Positions 17,880 to 24,986 of a stretch of 32,988 nucleotides of DNA are shown piece after piece. A program made the translations under genes and the position numbers. Position 1 is the stretch's first letter. Every line of letters starts with the position of its first letter. The stretch is taken from assembly GCA_033765345.1 (NCBI GenBank), contig JANRIC010000243.1, forward strand, positions 1-32,988. The letters run 5' to 3'. The notes under the pieces were generated by a model, which worked only from the letters and a program-made list of their open reading frames with translations, did not search any database and was not told where the DNA came from. The stretch is from JANRIC01 sp033765345. Its GTDB lineage: Bacteria > Bacteroidota > Bacteroidia > Cytophagales > Microscillaceae.

Positions 17880-18518
17880 ATGAAATATAAGCATTTGGAA
17901 ATTTCAGACTTAAAATTATTTTATCAGGCTTTGAAACGCACAAATATAAAAACTTTCTTCTATCATTTTTTATGTTGTCTGCTTGTTTGGCTCTTGTGGG
18001 CTTCCAGAACCCAAGCTCAGCATTCCGACAGTCTCTTGATTACGATCAAAGATACGCTACAACTTTTAGAAACCCCAGAATTTTCTCCGGGACAGGCAGC
18101 TCTTTATTCGGCTATATTTCCGGGGCTTGGTCAGGCTTATAACCGTAAGTATTGGAAAATGCCCATTATTTACGGTTTAGGGGCTACTTTGGGTTATTTT
18201 ATTTATTGGAATAATAATCGCTTTTTGCTTTTTAGAGATTCTTATTTGGCAAAAGAGAACAATTCCGATGAAGACCCCTTTCCCAATATTTCCCTGGAAG
18301 CTGCCCGACTCAACCGAGATTATTTCAAAAGAAACCGAGAGCTTCTGATCATTCTTTCTATTGTAACACACGCCCTTACTATTGTGGATGCCACCGTAGA
18401 TGCACATCTCAAAAGTTTTGACATCAGCGAAGATTTAAGCTTCCGTATTAAGCCCGGATTTGATCAGATTCAGTCGCAGCCAATCCTGGGACTCAAACTA
18501 CAGCTCAATTTAAAATGA
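17880..18518 (+). CDS. DUF5683 domain protein, exported
   Basis: A 212-aa Bacteroidota envelope protein. The N-terminus is long, with a hydrophobic signal segment at about 26-45 that ends in RTQAQ. The DUF5683 core starts with PGQAALYSAIFPGLGQAYNR (about residues 70-89). A helix GLGATLGYFIYWNNNRFLLF and a second hydrophobic helix LLIILSIVTHALTIVDATVD follow. In other members of the phylum this gene sits between parB and dapB; here dapB follows after 61 bp, but parAB are absent. The function is unknown. A later start would shorten the region before the signal segment but no better ATG is visible. Confidence 0.87.
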   Translation: MKYKHLEISDLKLFYQALKRTNIKTFFYHFLCCLLVWLLWASRTQAQHSDSLLITIKDTLQLLETPEFSPGQAALYSAIFPGLGQAYNRKYWKMPIIYGLGATLGYFIYWNNNRFLLFRDSYLAKENNSDEDPFPNISLEAARLNRDYFKRNRELLIILSIVTHALTIVDATVDAHLKSFDISEDLSFRIKPGFDQIQSQPILGLKLQLNLK

Positions 18519-18579
18519 AAATTATTAACAAAACAGGAAGCCCTAAGGTTTTCCTACTAGTAGATCATAGACAAATATC

Positions 18580-19296
18580 ATGCGAATAGCACTTATTGGA
18601 TACGGTAAGATGGGGCAAACCATCGAGAAAATAGCCCTGTCAAAAAATCATCAGATTTCTCTGGTTATTGATCATCATAATCTCAGCGACTTAAAACTCA
18701 TCCATCCTGACAATACAGACGTAGCCATTGAATTTACACAGCCTGAATCGGCCTTTGAAAATCTACGCTATTGTATGGAGCAACAAGTACCCGCAGTGTC
18801 GGGCACTACGGGTTGGCTTGATAGACGCAGCGAGCTTGAAGCCATCTGCCTGCAAAATCAAAGTGCTTTTTTCTACGCATCTAACTACAGCATCGGGGTC
18901 AATATTTTTTTCAAGGTCAATCAGTTTTTGGCTAAATTGATGCGTCAGCAAAGTAATTATTCCCTAAGCCTTGAGGAAATCCATCATACCGAAAAAAAAG
19001 ATGCCCCCAGTGGTACAGCCATTACCTTGGCTCAGGATATTATGTTTCAAATGCCTCATAAAACTTCCTGGATCAATGAAGCTACCGACTCAAAGGACCT
19101 AATCGGCATCATCTCCAAACGAGAATCTCATGTACCGGGTACACACACCGTTAAATATGCCTGTCAAATTGATGAAATTGAAATAAAACATACCGCCTAC
19201 AGCAGGGAAGGTTTTGCTCAAGGAGCTGTTTTGGCGGCTGAATGGCTTAAAGATAAAACAGGTGTCTTCGGGATGGATGATATGCTGAGTTTTTAG
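18580..19296 (+). CDS. dapB: 4-hydroxy-tetrahydrodipicolinate reductase
   Basis: Reduces 4-hydroxy-tetrahydrodipicolinate with NAD(P)H in the lysine/diaminopimelate pathway, which also feeds peptidoglycan. The 238-aa protein has the nucleotide-binding start MRIALIGYGKMGQ, the GTTGW segment at 75-79, and the active-site signature EEIHHTEKKDAPSGTA (about 132-147) with the paired His and the two Lys. The C-terminal SREGFAQGAVLAAEWL is also typical. It is short compared with proteobacterial DapB (about 270 aa), which is normal for Bacteroidota. The stop is directly followed by dispersed repeats A and C. Confidence 0.96.
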   Translation: MRIALIGYGKMGQTIEKIALSKNHQISLVIDHHNLSDLKLIHPDNTDVAIEFTQPESAFENLRYCMEQQVPAVSGTTGWLDRRSELEAICLQNQSAFFYASNYSIGVNIFFKVNQFLAKLMRQQSNYSLSLEEIHHTEKKDAPSGTAITLAQDIMFQMPHKTSWINEATDSKDLIGIISKRESHVPGTHTVKYACQIDEIEIKHTAYSREGFAQGAVLAAEWLKDKTGVFGMDDMLSF

Positions 19297-19320
19297 GTCA
19301 ATGGACGATAGACGATGGTC
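19297..19320 (+). repeat. Dispersed repeat family A, short copy
   Basis: A 24-bp stretch of the words GTCAATGGACGATAGACGATGG begins directly after the dapB stop. It resembles the tggacta/tcgac words at 9623-9685 and 23631-23662. Confidence 0.5.
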
Positions 19321-19331
19321 AAAAAGAAAGT

Positions 19332-19370
19332 AAATCAGGCTAATCATCCTAATCTGGGTATAAATTTGGC
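19332..19370 (+). repeat. Dispersed repeat family C, copy 1
   Basis: A 39-bp segment that matches 24917-24955 at 32 of 39 positions; both begin AAATCAGGC and share TAATCTGGGTATA-like wording. It ends 7 nt before the likely mscS-type start at 19378. Confidence 0.75.
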
Positions 19371-19377
19371 GAGATAT

Positions 19378-21021
19378 ATGCAAAAAAGAGTCAGTTGTCG
19401 ATTTATTGTTTTGGGAGTACTTTTCATCATCAGTACTTCACCAAAAATTTACGGGCAAGATATTGAAAAGGAAAAACAAAGGGCAAATTTACTCTTGTCG
19501 CCTTTTCACACCATGTATAATCACCTCAATAATCTCCGCCCGGACAATTATTTTCCCGAACAGGCTGCTCAGTCTATGTTTCCTTATGGCAATACTGATG
19601 CAGCAGGGCGGGTCAAGCTTGCCATACAGCTCAATCAGATTCTCAAAGGAAACGGACTTTATTTTGACGAAAAAAAAATCCCTAAAGAGGTTTTTTATAA
19701 AGATACTACCCGCAATGAGTTTGTATACATTCCTTTTAAAGAGTTTCCAGAAATTTATTTATTGGCGTATAATGGACGTTGGTATTATTCTCCTGTGACG
19801 CTTGAGGCCATTCCACGACTGCATCAGGAAACTTTTCCTTTTGAATCAGATAGACTTTTTAGCTATCTGGAATCCCAAACGGGCAAATTTCAGCTTTTAG
19901 GTCTTAGCCCCAGGCAACTGGTTGGTTTTGTGGTTTTGCTGATTGCACCACTCCTTTTATTTTTTATTTTAAAAGCCTTCACAAAACTGCTTACGGGCTT
20001 AGTACTGGGCAAAATGGGGCTGGAAATCAAACACAAGAACCGAATCCGCCGTTTTGCGCGCTCTTTTGCCTTGCTGATTACTTTTGCATTGGTTAAAAAT
20101 TTTTTACCAGTTTTTCAATTTCCAGCCATATTTTCTTATTATGCTTTTCTGGTGATTGATATCTCAATGCCAATCTTTGGGCTATTTGTGACTTTGGGGT
20201 TGATTGATGTGGTTTTGTCTTACCTCGAGAAGCTTTTCAAAAAACATCAAAATATATGGTTCGAGCAGTTGATCCCTTTTCTGCAAACCTCTTTACAAAT
20301 CATTGCACTCATTGTGAGCTTGGTATATATCCTGGAAGCCTTAGATTTGAACGTGACTGCCTTGCTGGCTGGTCTTTCTATCGGCGGTTTGGCTTTTGCA
20401 CTTGCAGCCCAGGATACCATCAAAAACTTATTTGGCTCTATCACTATCTTTATGGATCGCCCTTTTAAGGTCGGCGACTGGATTGTGACCGAAGGCATTG
20501 ACGGAGTAGTAGAAGAAATCGGGGTGCGGTCTACACGCATTCGATCTTATTATGATTCGGTGCTGCACGTCCCCAACGGGCGTATGGCTGACCTTACGAT
20601 TGACAATATGGGTATGCGTGTTTATCGCCGCTACCGTACTACACTAGGGGTGACTTATGATACACCCGCTCCGGTGATGCAGGCTTTTTTGAAAGGTTTG
20701 CGCCAGATCGTACGTAAACATCCGCAAACACGCAAGGATTTTTTTGGAATTACCTTTTTGGACTTTGGCAGTTCTTCACTCAATATTTTATTTAATATTT
20801 TTTTGATAGCTCCCGATATAGAAAATGAATGGAACATCCGTGAGCAAATCAATCTTGAAATTTTGGAACTAGCACATGCACTAGGTGTCCGTTTTGCCTT
20901 CCCTACCCAAACACTGCATATCCAGGAAATGCCCGGTCAGCCCAGCCTTAGCCCACAATTCCCCGATTTGGACGATGAAAGCTTGAATGCTAAAATTGAA
21001 GCTTTTTTTAATCGGAAATAA
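19378..21021 (+). CDS. MscS-family mechanosensitive channel, exported N-terminal domain
   Basis: A small-conductance mechanosensitive channel of the inner membrane, 547 aa from this start. The frame is open from an ATG at 19315, but the extra 21 codons fall inside dispersed repeats, whereas the ATG at 19378 gives a signal peptide (MQKRVSCRFIVLGVLFI... ending at IYGQ). An extracytoplasmic region follows (about 27-170), then transmembrane helices near 180-205, 225-245, 255-280 and 300-325. The pore helix and beta domain are clear: LLAGLSIGGLAFALAAQDTI, then FGSITIFMDRPFKVGDWI and GVVEEIGVRSTRIRSYYDSV, with the C-terminal alpha/beta domain. This is longer than E. coli MscS because of the extra N-terminal domain. 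Confidence 0.9.
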   Translation: MQKRVSCRFIVLGVLFIISTSPKIYGQDIEKEKQRANLLLSPFHTMYNHLNNLRPDNYFPEQAAQSMFPYGNTDAAGRVKLAIQLNQILKGNGLYFDEKKIPKEVFYKDTTRNEFVYIPFKEFPEIYLLAYNGRWYYSPVTLEAIPRLHQETFPFESDRLFSYLESQTGKFQLLGLSPRQLVGFVVLLIAPLLLFFILKAFTKLLTGLVLGKMGLEIKHKNRIRRFARSFALLITFALVKNFLPVFQFPAIFSYYAFLVIDISMPIFGLFVTLGLIDVVLSYLEKLFKKHQNIWFEQLIPFLQTSLQIIALIVSLVYILEALDLNVTALLAGLSIGGLAFALAAQDTIKNLFGSITIFMDRPFKVGDWIVTEGIDGVVEEIGVRSTRIRSYYDSVLHVPNGRMADLTIDNMGMRVYRRYRTTLGVTYDTPAPVMQAFLKGLRQIVRKHPQTRKDFFGITFLDFGSSSLNILFNIFLIAPDIENEWNIREQINLEILELAHALGVRFAFPTQTLHIQEMPGQPSLSPQFPDLDDESLNAKIEAFFNRK

Positions 21022-21072
21022 GGGGGGAAATACACGCAGAGGTGCAGAGGCGCAGAGTTTTTATACGCTGCG

Positions 21073-21345
21073 TATTCAATTTTATATCCCTCGCATTCAA
21101 TTTTAACCCCAGCGCATTCAATTTTAACCCCAGCACATTCAATTTTAACCCCAGCACATTCAATTTTAACCCCAGCACATTCAATTTTAACCCCAGCGCA
21201 TTCAATTTTAACCCCAGCGCATTCAATTTTAACCCCAGCGCATTCAATTTTAACCCCAGCGCATTCAATTTTATACCCAGCGCATTTAATTTTAACTACC
21301 GCGCATTTAATTTTATACCCAGCGCATTTAATTTTATATCTGTAA
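21073..21345. repeat. 21-bp minisatellite, 13 copies
   Basis: Thirteen units spaced exactly 21 bp (for example from 21094, 21115, 21136). Units 2-9 are almost identical (consensus start CATTCAATTTTAACCCCAG), with A/G exchange at one position. Units 1 and 10-13 are more diverged, as expected for an array that expands in its centre. As 21 is a multiple of 3, the array is open on both strands, reading AFNFNPS repeats on + and LNALGLK repeats on -. The + frame has a GTG start at 21042, but coding is not supported. Confidence 0.95.
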
Positions 21346-21467
21346 AAGGAGTTTAAAATATGGCATTAAGTATAATTATTAGTTCTTTGTAGGGAAAACA
21401 CATGCGAAATACTCACGACATGTTTTCTAATGAGCTGATAATCAATACAAAATTGTTAATCTAGAAC

Positions 21468-21543
21468 TGTCATTCCGACGGCAGGAGGAATCTTTGCGCT
21501 TCTTGATGCAGACGCTAAGATTCCTCCTTGCGTCGGAATGACA
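21468..21543. repeat. Near-perfect long inverted repeat, REP/MITE-like
   Basis: Arms of 27 nt (21468-21494 and 21517-21543) match at 25 positions around a 22-nt loop. The arms begin TGTCATTCCGACG and contain GGAGGAATCTT. From memory, closely similar palindromic units are dispersed in many Bacteroidota genomes. No T-run follows, so terminator function is not the first explanation. Confidence 0.9.
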
Positions 21544-21674
21544 AAATAAAATTAGGATTACATCATTGAGTTTGATGCGTTTTTCTAAAATGTTATATCT
21601 CTCAAAGACGCAGCGTTTTTTTAGTGTTTTTTGTAAACCCTCTCATTCAAAGTAGAAATCGGCAGCCTGAAAGC

Positions 21675-22010
21675 CTATCTGGAGGTAATCTCTTTATAAA
21701 TTACTTCTACTTTTTCCTTTAAAATATCGATCAATTCAGGCTGCATATAGGTATAGGCATCTGGTATACCCAGACAGAGCAAATTTAACTTAGGAAAAAT
21801 ATTGGGAAATAATTGTTCAATGCGAATTTTATGAAATTTCTCCATAACAATCACATAATCTGCTCAGTAGAGATGTTCGGCTTTCAGAGGATTATCCGAG
21901 TAGCTGTCTGTACCCACAGATTTGACTTCAAACCTGCTATCTTGAGCATAAATATGTTCGGCAGTCAAGCTCCTAAGCTTATTCATTGTGCAGACAAATA
22001 ATATGTTCAT
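21675..22010 (-). pseudogene. COG4551-type protein tyrosine phosphatase gene, interrupted by one TGA
   Basis: A 112-codon frame from the ATG at 22010 to the TAG at 21675 with one internal stop, TGA at 21864-21866 (codon 49). Both halves read well as a low-molecular-weight phosphatase. The active-site loop is CTMNKLRS (Cys7 to Arg13, C-x5-R), followed by SVGTDSYSDNPLKAEHLY, then the stop, then ADYVIVMEKFHKIRIEQLFP and GIPDAYTYMQPELID, where the Asp is the likely general acid. In relatives the stop position is, as I recall it, a Trp before ADYV, which differs from TGA by one base. The rest shows no decay. It starts 14 nt after the alpha/beta hydrolase stop on the same strand. A sequencing error is an alternative; other genes here use TGA as stop. 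Confidence 0.85.
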
Positions 22011-22023
22011 GTCTGTAAAATAC

Positions 22024-22887
22024 TTAGTCTTTTATTTGATTAAAAAAATCAAGGGTTTTATCTAGCAAAAAGGCACTATGTTCTGGCAAATCTTCTTGCT
22101 CGAATGGATGTGATCCGCCAAAAGTATGATTAGCTCCTTCGATGATCAATTTTTCTGCTTTGGGTTGCCAGTTTTGGAGTTGGTCTGCAAAATCCATTGG
22201 AATCGAGGTATCTGCATTGCCGTGTGCTACAAGTACAGGGATAGACAGGTTTTTAATTTTTTGTTCTACGTTTAGTCGCTCCACATTGTACAGTGCGTCT
22301 TCATAGTAGCTTAGGTAAAGTGGGAGATTTTGGCCTGTTCGTCCGTTTTTGACATAGACTACTCCTTTTTCTTTTACTTCCTTGACGTTTGCCGGAGTCC
22401 AAAAGTGCAAAGTAGAAATGATGGATGCCCAGGTAGCAATGCCTTTTACTCTTTGGTCTTCGCCTGCTTTAAGGATGGCCAATGCCCCTCCCCGGCTATG
22501 CCCGATCAAAAAAATCCGATTCAAATCCATGTGGGCTTTAAAAGGGCATTTTTCAGTATATAAATAATTGATTAGCAAGCCAATATCATCTAAATCGGTT
22601 GAGAAATGATCTTTTCCATAAGCCTTTAGATTGACAAATTCGGTAGGTCGCTCAGGCGTAGTCCCGTTGTGAGAAAGATTACACTTCACAAAGGTAAAAC
22701 CTCGCCGAGCAGATTCTTCGGCAATCCGATTGAAGTGCCCCCAGTCTTTGAAGCCGTTGAAGCCGTGAATAAAAACGATAACCGGCTTGCGTAAGAAGTC
22801 ATTTGGATAAAAAGCGTCCACCCCGAAAGGCAAATTATCGTGTTTGGAATGAAGGATCAGGTTGAGTTTTTTATGAATGAGGGTCAT
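22024..22887 (-). CDS. Alpha/beta hydrolase, serine hydrolase family
   Basis: A cytoplasmic alpha/beta-fold hydrolase of 287 aa. The frame is open to a TTG at 22956, but the ATG at 22887 (MTLIHKKLNL) starts the fold and is preferred. The oxyanion segment is VIVFIHGFNGFKDWG (about 36-50), the nucleophile elbow GHSRGG with Ser131, the acid Asp226 in AHGNADTSIP, and the His254 of GANHTFGGSHPF. All parts of the triad are in the usual order. The family covers esterases and peptidases, and the substrate cannot be told. The phosphatase pseudogene follows 14 nt downstream and probably shares its transcript. Confidence 0.88.
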   Translation of the reverse strand: MTLIHKKLNLILHSKHDNLPFGVDAFYPNDFLRKPVIVFIHGFNGFKDWGHFNRIAEESARRGFTFVKCNLSHNGTTPERPTEFVNLKAYGKDHFSTDLDDIGLLINYLYTEKCPFKAHMDLNRIFLIGHSRGGALAILKAGEDQRVKGIATWASIISTLHFWTPANVKEVKEKGVVYVKNGRTGQNLPLYLSYYEDALYNVERLNVEQKIKNLSIPVLVAHGNADTSIPMDFADQLQNWQPKAEKLIIEGANHTFGGSHPFEQEDLPEHSAFLLDKTLDFFNQIKD

Positions 22888-23025
22888 GATTGACAAAGTT
22901 TTGGTATATAAAAATTGGGTTCGGGCAATAATAGAGGTTTCGGTACAATTTCCCAAAAGAATTTTTGAATTTGATGTATTTTTTAGGAATGATGCTTATG
23001 TTTGTCAAAAATAATCTTCACATTC

Positions 23026-23523
23026 ATGAATGCTGCGCATATCCACTTATTATTGAATCACATTCCTATTCTGGGTGCTCTTTTTGGGATAATTCTTTTG
23101 ATTTTTGGTCTGATTCGTAAAAACAATGCTTTGTCACAAGCTGCTTTGATTACTTTTATTATGGCAGCCATTGTGACTTTGCCGGTTGACTGGTCGGGCG
23201 AGCAAGCCGAAGAGATCGTTGAAGAGCTACCCGGAATAAGCCATGATCTGATCCACAAACACGAAGAGATAGCAGAACTAGCCGTTAAGTTCATGCTAGG
23301 GCTAGGTGTTTTATCTCTTTTAACACTGATTCTGGGTGCCTGGCACGTAAAAATCGGCCGAATTCTGAGATGGATTACCTTATTATTGTCATTTGCAGTT
23401 TTTTTCTTGATGACCAGAGCAGGGAATTCAGGAGGAGAAATCAGCCACCCGGAAATTCGCAAAGACTTTAAGATAGAAAAAGCACCCGAAACCAAAGACT
23501 TGGAAGAAAAAGATAATGATTAG
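23026..23523 (+). CDS. DUF2231 family membrane protein
   Basis: A 165-aa protein with four transmembrane helices (about 12-30, 38-55, 85-105 and 112-130). The DUF2231 signature is clear: AHIHLLLNHIPILGALFG at the start, with three His at the membrane face, then LPVDWSGEQAEE, and GNSGGEISHPEIR after the last helix. The frame can be extended to a TTG at 23002, but the ATG at 23026 fits the family start. The C-terminal tail is charged. The biochemical role is unknown; the paired His invite a heme or metal role, which is unproven. Confidence 0.88.
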   Translation: MNAAHIHLLLNHIPILGALFGIILLIFGLIRKNNALSQAALITFIMAAIVTLPVDWSGEQAEEIVEELPGISHDLIHKHEEIAELAVKFMLGLGVLSLLTLILGAWHVKIGRILRWITLLLSFAVFFLMTRAGNSGGEISHPEIRKDFKIEKAPETKDLEEKDND

Positions 23524-23875
23524 TATTTGGTCAATTAGGTGTATATCACTAATTTATGATAAATGTTGCCTATAATTAGTTTATATGAGTTATTTTCATG
23601 ATGAATTGATAACCAACGTAATTGTATTTGTCATGGACTATCGACTAATTACTATGGACTACTTAGGTTATATCCTAAATTCAACACTTAAGAAATATAG
23701 GTTATCTTTTCAAAGCATCAGAATATTACAAATGGCATAAATTTTACAAAATTAAGCCCTTTATGTTAGTTTTATCCCATAAAAAATAATTACCTTGTGT
23801 TACATTATAAATCAGCTACTTGGGACTTTCAAAAAAATAAATTGCCCAAAATCTATCATAATAAAAAAATAAAAC
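23524..23875. other. AT-rich intergenic region
   Basis: This 352-bp space holds a copy of repeat family A (23631-23662) and otherwise AT-rich sequence without an open frame of note. A possible -7-like TACCTTG at 23791-23797 lies about 80 bp before the next gene, too weak to call a promoter. Confidence 0.7.
23631..23662 (+). repeat. Dispersed repeat family A, copy 3
   Basis: Contains TCATGGACTATCGACTA and CTATGGACTAC, nearly the same words as the hairpin at 9623-9685 and the short copy after dapB. Confidence 0.7.
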
Positions 23876-24295
23876 ATGGAAATTCGGGATAATGACTACT
23901 TGATGCGTCAATTAAAAGAACTGGTACGCGTACTGACAATTATACAAGGGCTTCGAAAAAAGGGCAAATACGAAGAAGTAGAACAAGTAATCGCGGTCAG
24001 CTTACAAAGTATGATCGGGATAGAACTCAGCGAATTGGATGCATTGAGCACGGATCATTTAACCGACCACCTCATCCAACAAGAAGGAATCTCCAACGAA
24101 GCTCTTAAAATCATTGCAGAATTGCTTTTTGAACGGGGAGACATGTATTGGGAAATGGAAGAAAAACTCAAAGCACAGGAAAATTTCAATAAATCCAAAC
24201 AGATTTATGAGCATATCGTGGAGCACGGTCGCGCTTATTCCCTGGATTGGAACTCCAAGATCAGTCATATCAAAAATCTTTTTGGAGAAGATTAA
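23876..24295 (+). CDS. Small helical protein, 139 aa, function unknown
   Basis: No secure family name; it reminds me of short DUF6483-type proteins, but that is from memory. The start MEIRDNDYLMRQLKELVRVL is a basic amphipathic helix. The protein is almost all helical with no signal peptide or membrane segment. The second half (about 85-125: LFERGDMYWEMEEKLKAQENF, then NKSKQIYEHIVEHG) looks like a single TPR-type helix pair. The ATG is clear. The deaminase gene starts 52 nt after the stop, which allows one transcript or a separate promoter. Confidence 0.78.
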   Translation: MEIRDNDYLMRQLKELVRVLTIIQGLRKKGKYEEVEQVIAVSLQSMIGIELSELDALSTDHLTDHLIQQEGISNEALKIIAELLFERGDMYWEMEEKLKAQENFNKSKQIYEHIVEHGRAYSLDWNSKISHIKNLFGED

Positions 24296-24347
24296 AATAT
24301 ATTTCTTAGATTCACATGTATTTTCCACACAAATTAAGAATGTAGTC

Positions 24348-24782
24348 ATGGATGAATTTATGCAATTAGCCATCGAGCAAGCTCGTAAAAGTCTCAAAGA
24401 AGGGGGAATCCCCATCGGTTCGGTCTTGGTTCGAAACGGAGAAGTGATTGCCGTAGGGCACAACAAGCGGGTTCAGTCTCAAAATCCTATCCTACACGGT
24501 GAAATGGACTGCCTAAGCAATGCCGGGCGACTGGGCAATTATCAAGATACTGTCATTTATTCTACCTTGATGCCTTGTTTTATGTGTGCAGGTACCATTG
24601 TACAGTTTAAAATCCCCAAAGTAGTAGTGGGCGAAAACGAAACTTTTGAAGGTGCCTGGGATTTTATGAAAGACCACGGCATTGAGATTGTCAATCTCGA
24701 TCTGGATGAATGCAAAGAAATGATGCAAGAATTTATTGCACAAAATCCTGAATTGTGGAATGAAGATATTGGGGAACTGTAA
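24348..24782 (+). CDS. Cytosine deaminase, Fcy1-like (zinc-dependent CDA fold)
   Basis: Predicted to deaminate cytosine (and probably related bases) for pyrimidine salvage, in the cytoplasm. The frame extends upstream, but the ATG at 24348 begins MDEFMQLAIEQARKSLKEGG like the family, giving 144 aa. Zinc and catalytic residues are His50 and Glu52 in LHGEMD, and Cys77 and Cys80 in MPCFMC. From memory of yeast Fcy1, spacing is the same and the C-terminus (ELWNEDIGEL, against DWFEDIGE) and KVVVGENETF are closely similar. The usual bacterial cytosine deaminase (CodA) is unrelated. This branch also contains bacterial members, so recent transfer from a eukaryote is not claimed. A guanine deaminase is less likely given the Fcy1 landmarks. 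Confidence 0.88.
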   Translation: MDEFMQLAIEQARKSLKEGGIPIGSVLVRNGEVIAVGHNKRVQSQNPILHGEMDCLSNAGRLGNYQDTVIYSTLMPCFMCAGTIVQFKIPKVVVGENETFEGAWDFMKDHGIEIVNLDLDECKEMMQEFIAQNPELWNEDIGEL

Positions 24783-24916
24783 GGGTAATGATTAATGGGT
24801 AATGGAGAAAAATAACTATTTATACTCAAACCGAAGTGGTTTTAATACAAATACAAGACCCTTACAGGGAAGCTTTTAGCGCTTAAATCACGAATAATCA
24901 AGCTAATCAATCAAGA

Positions 24917-24955
24917 AAATCAGGCAAATCACTTTAATCTGGGTATAGAATTAGC
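24917..24955 (+). repeat. Dispersed repeat family C, copy 2
   Basis: Matches 19332-19370 at 32 of 39 positions and sits in a larger stretch of AATCAAG/AATCAGG words (24893-24955). It ends 31 nt before the radical SAM gene start. Confidence 0.75.
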
Positions 24956-24974
24956 AAAAGTGTATAAATTTAGC

Positions 24975-24982
24975 TAATTTTG
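24975..24982 (+). promoter_or_regulatory. Possible -7 box of the Bacteroidota promoter type
   Basis: TAATTTTG fits the TAnnTTTG consensus, with a poor -33 word (TTAG) at the right distance of 20 bp. The start codon is only 4 nt downstream, so a transcript would be leaderless or nearly so. Weak. Confidence 0.25.
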
Positions 24983-24986
24983 GGTT

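Larger units (their letters stand above)
21022..21674. other. Gene-free repeat-rich intergenic region
   Basis: The 653-bp space between the MscS gene and the phosphatase pseudogene has no gene that I accept. In order it holds a short phrase with three near-copies of CGCAGAGG (21035-21058), the 21-bp minisatellite (21073-21345), a small imperfect hairpin (21394-21427), the long inverted repeat (21468-21543) and a second CAAAGACGCAG phrase near 21604. Confidence 0.8.

Noticed and set aside
21073..21345. CRISPR array
   Set aside because: Units are contiguous 21-mers without spacers, and there are no cas genes in the window.
21042..21356. A 104-aa protein of AFNFNPS repeats on the + strand, and an 86-aa LNALGLK-repeat protein on the minus strand
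   Set aside because: Only GTG and TTG starts, no leader or partner, and both frames follow simply from the 21-bp period; better explained as a minisatellite.
22887..22956. TTG start giving 23 more residues for the alpha/beta hydrolase
   Set aside because: The extra part has no fold or signal character and an ATG lies at the family start.
24114..24347. N-terminal extension of the deaminase upstream of 24348
   Set aside because: The extra codons overlap the preceding gene in another frame and the family starts at the ATG at 24348.
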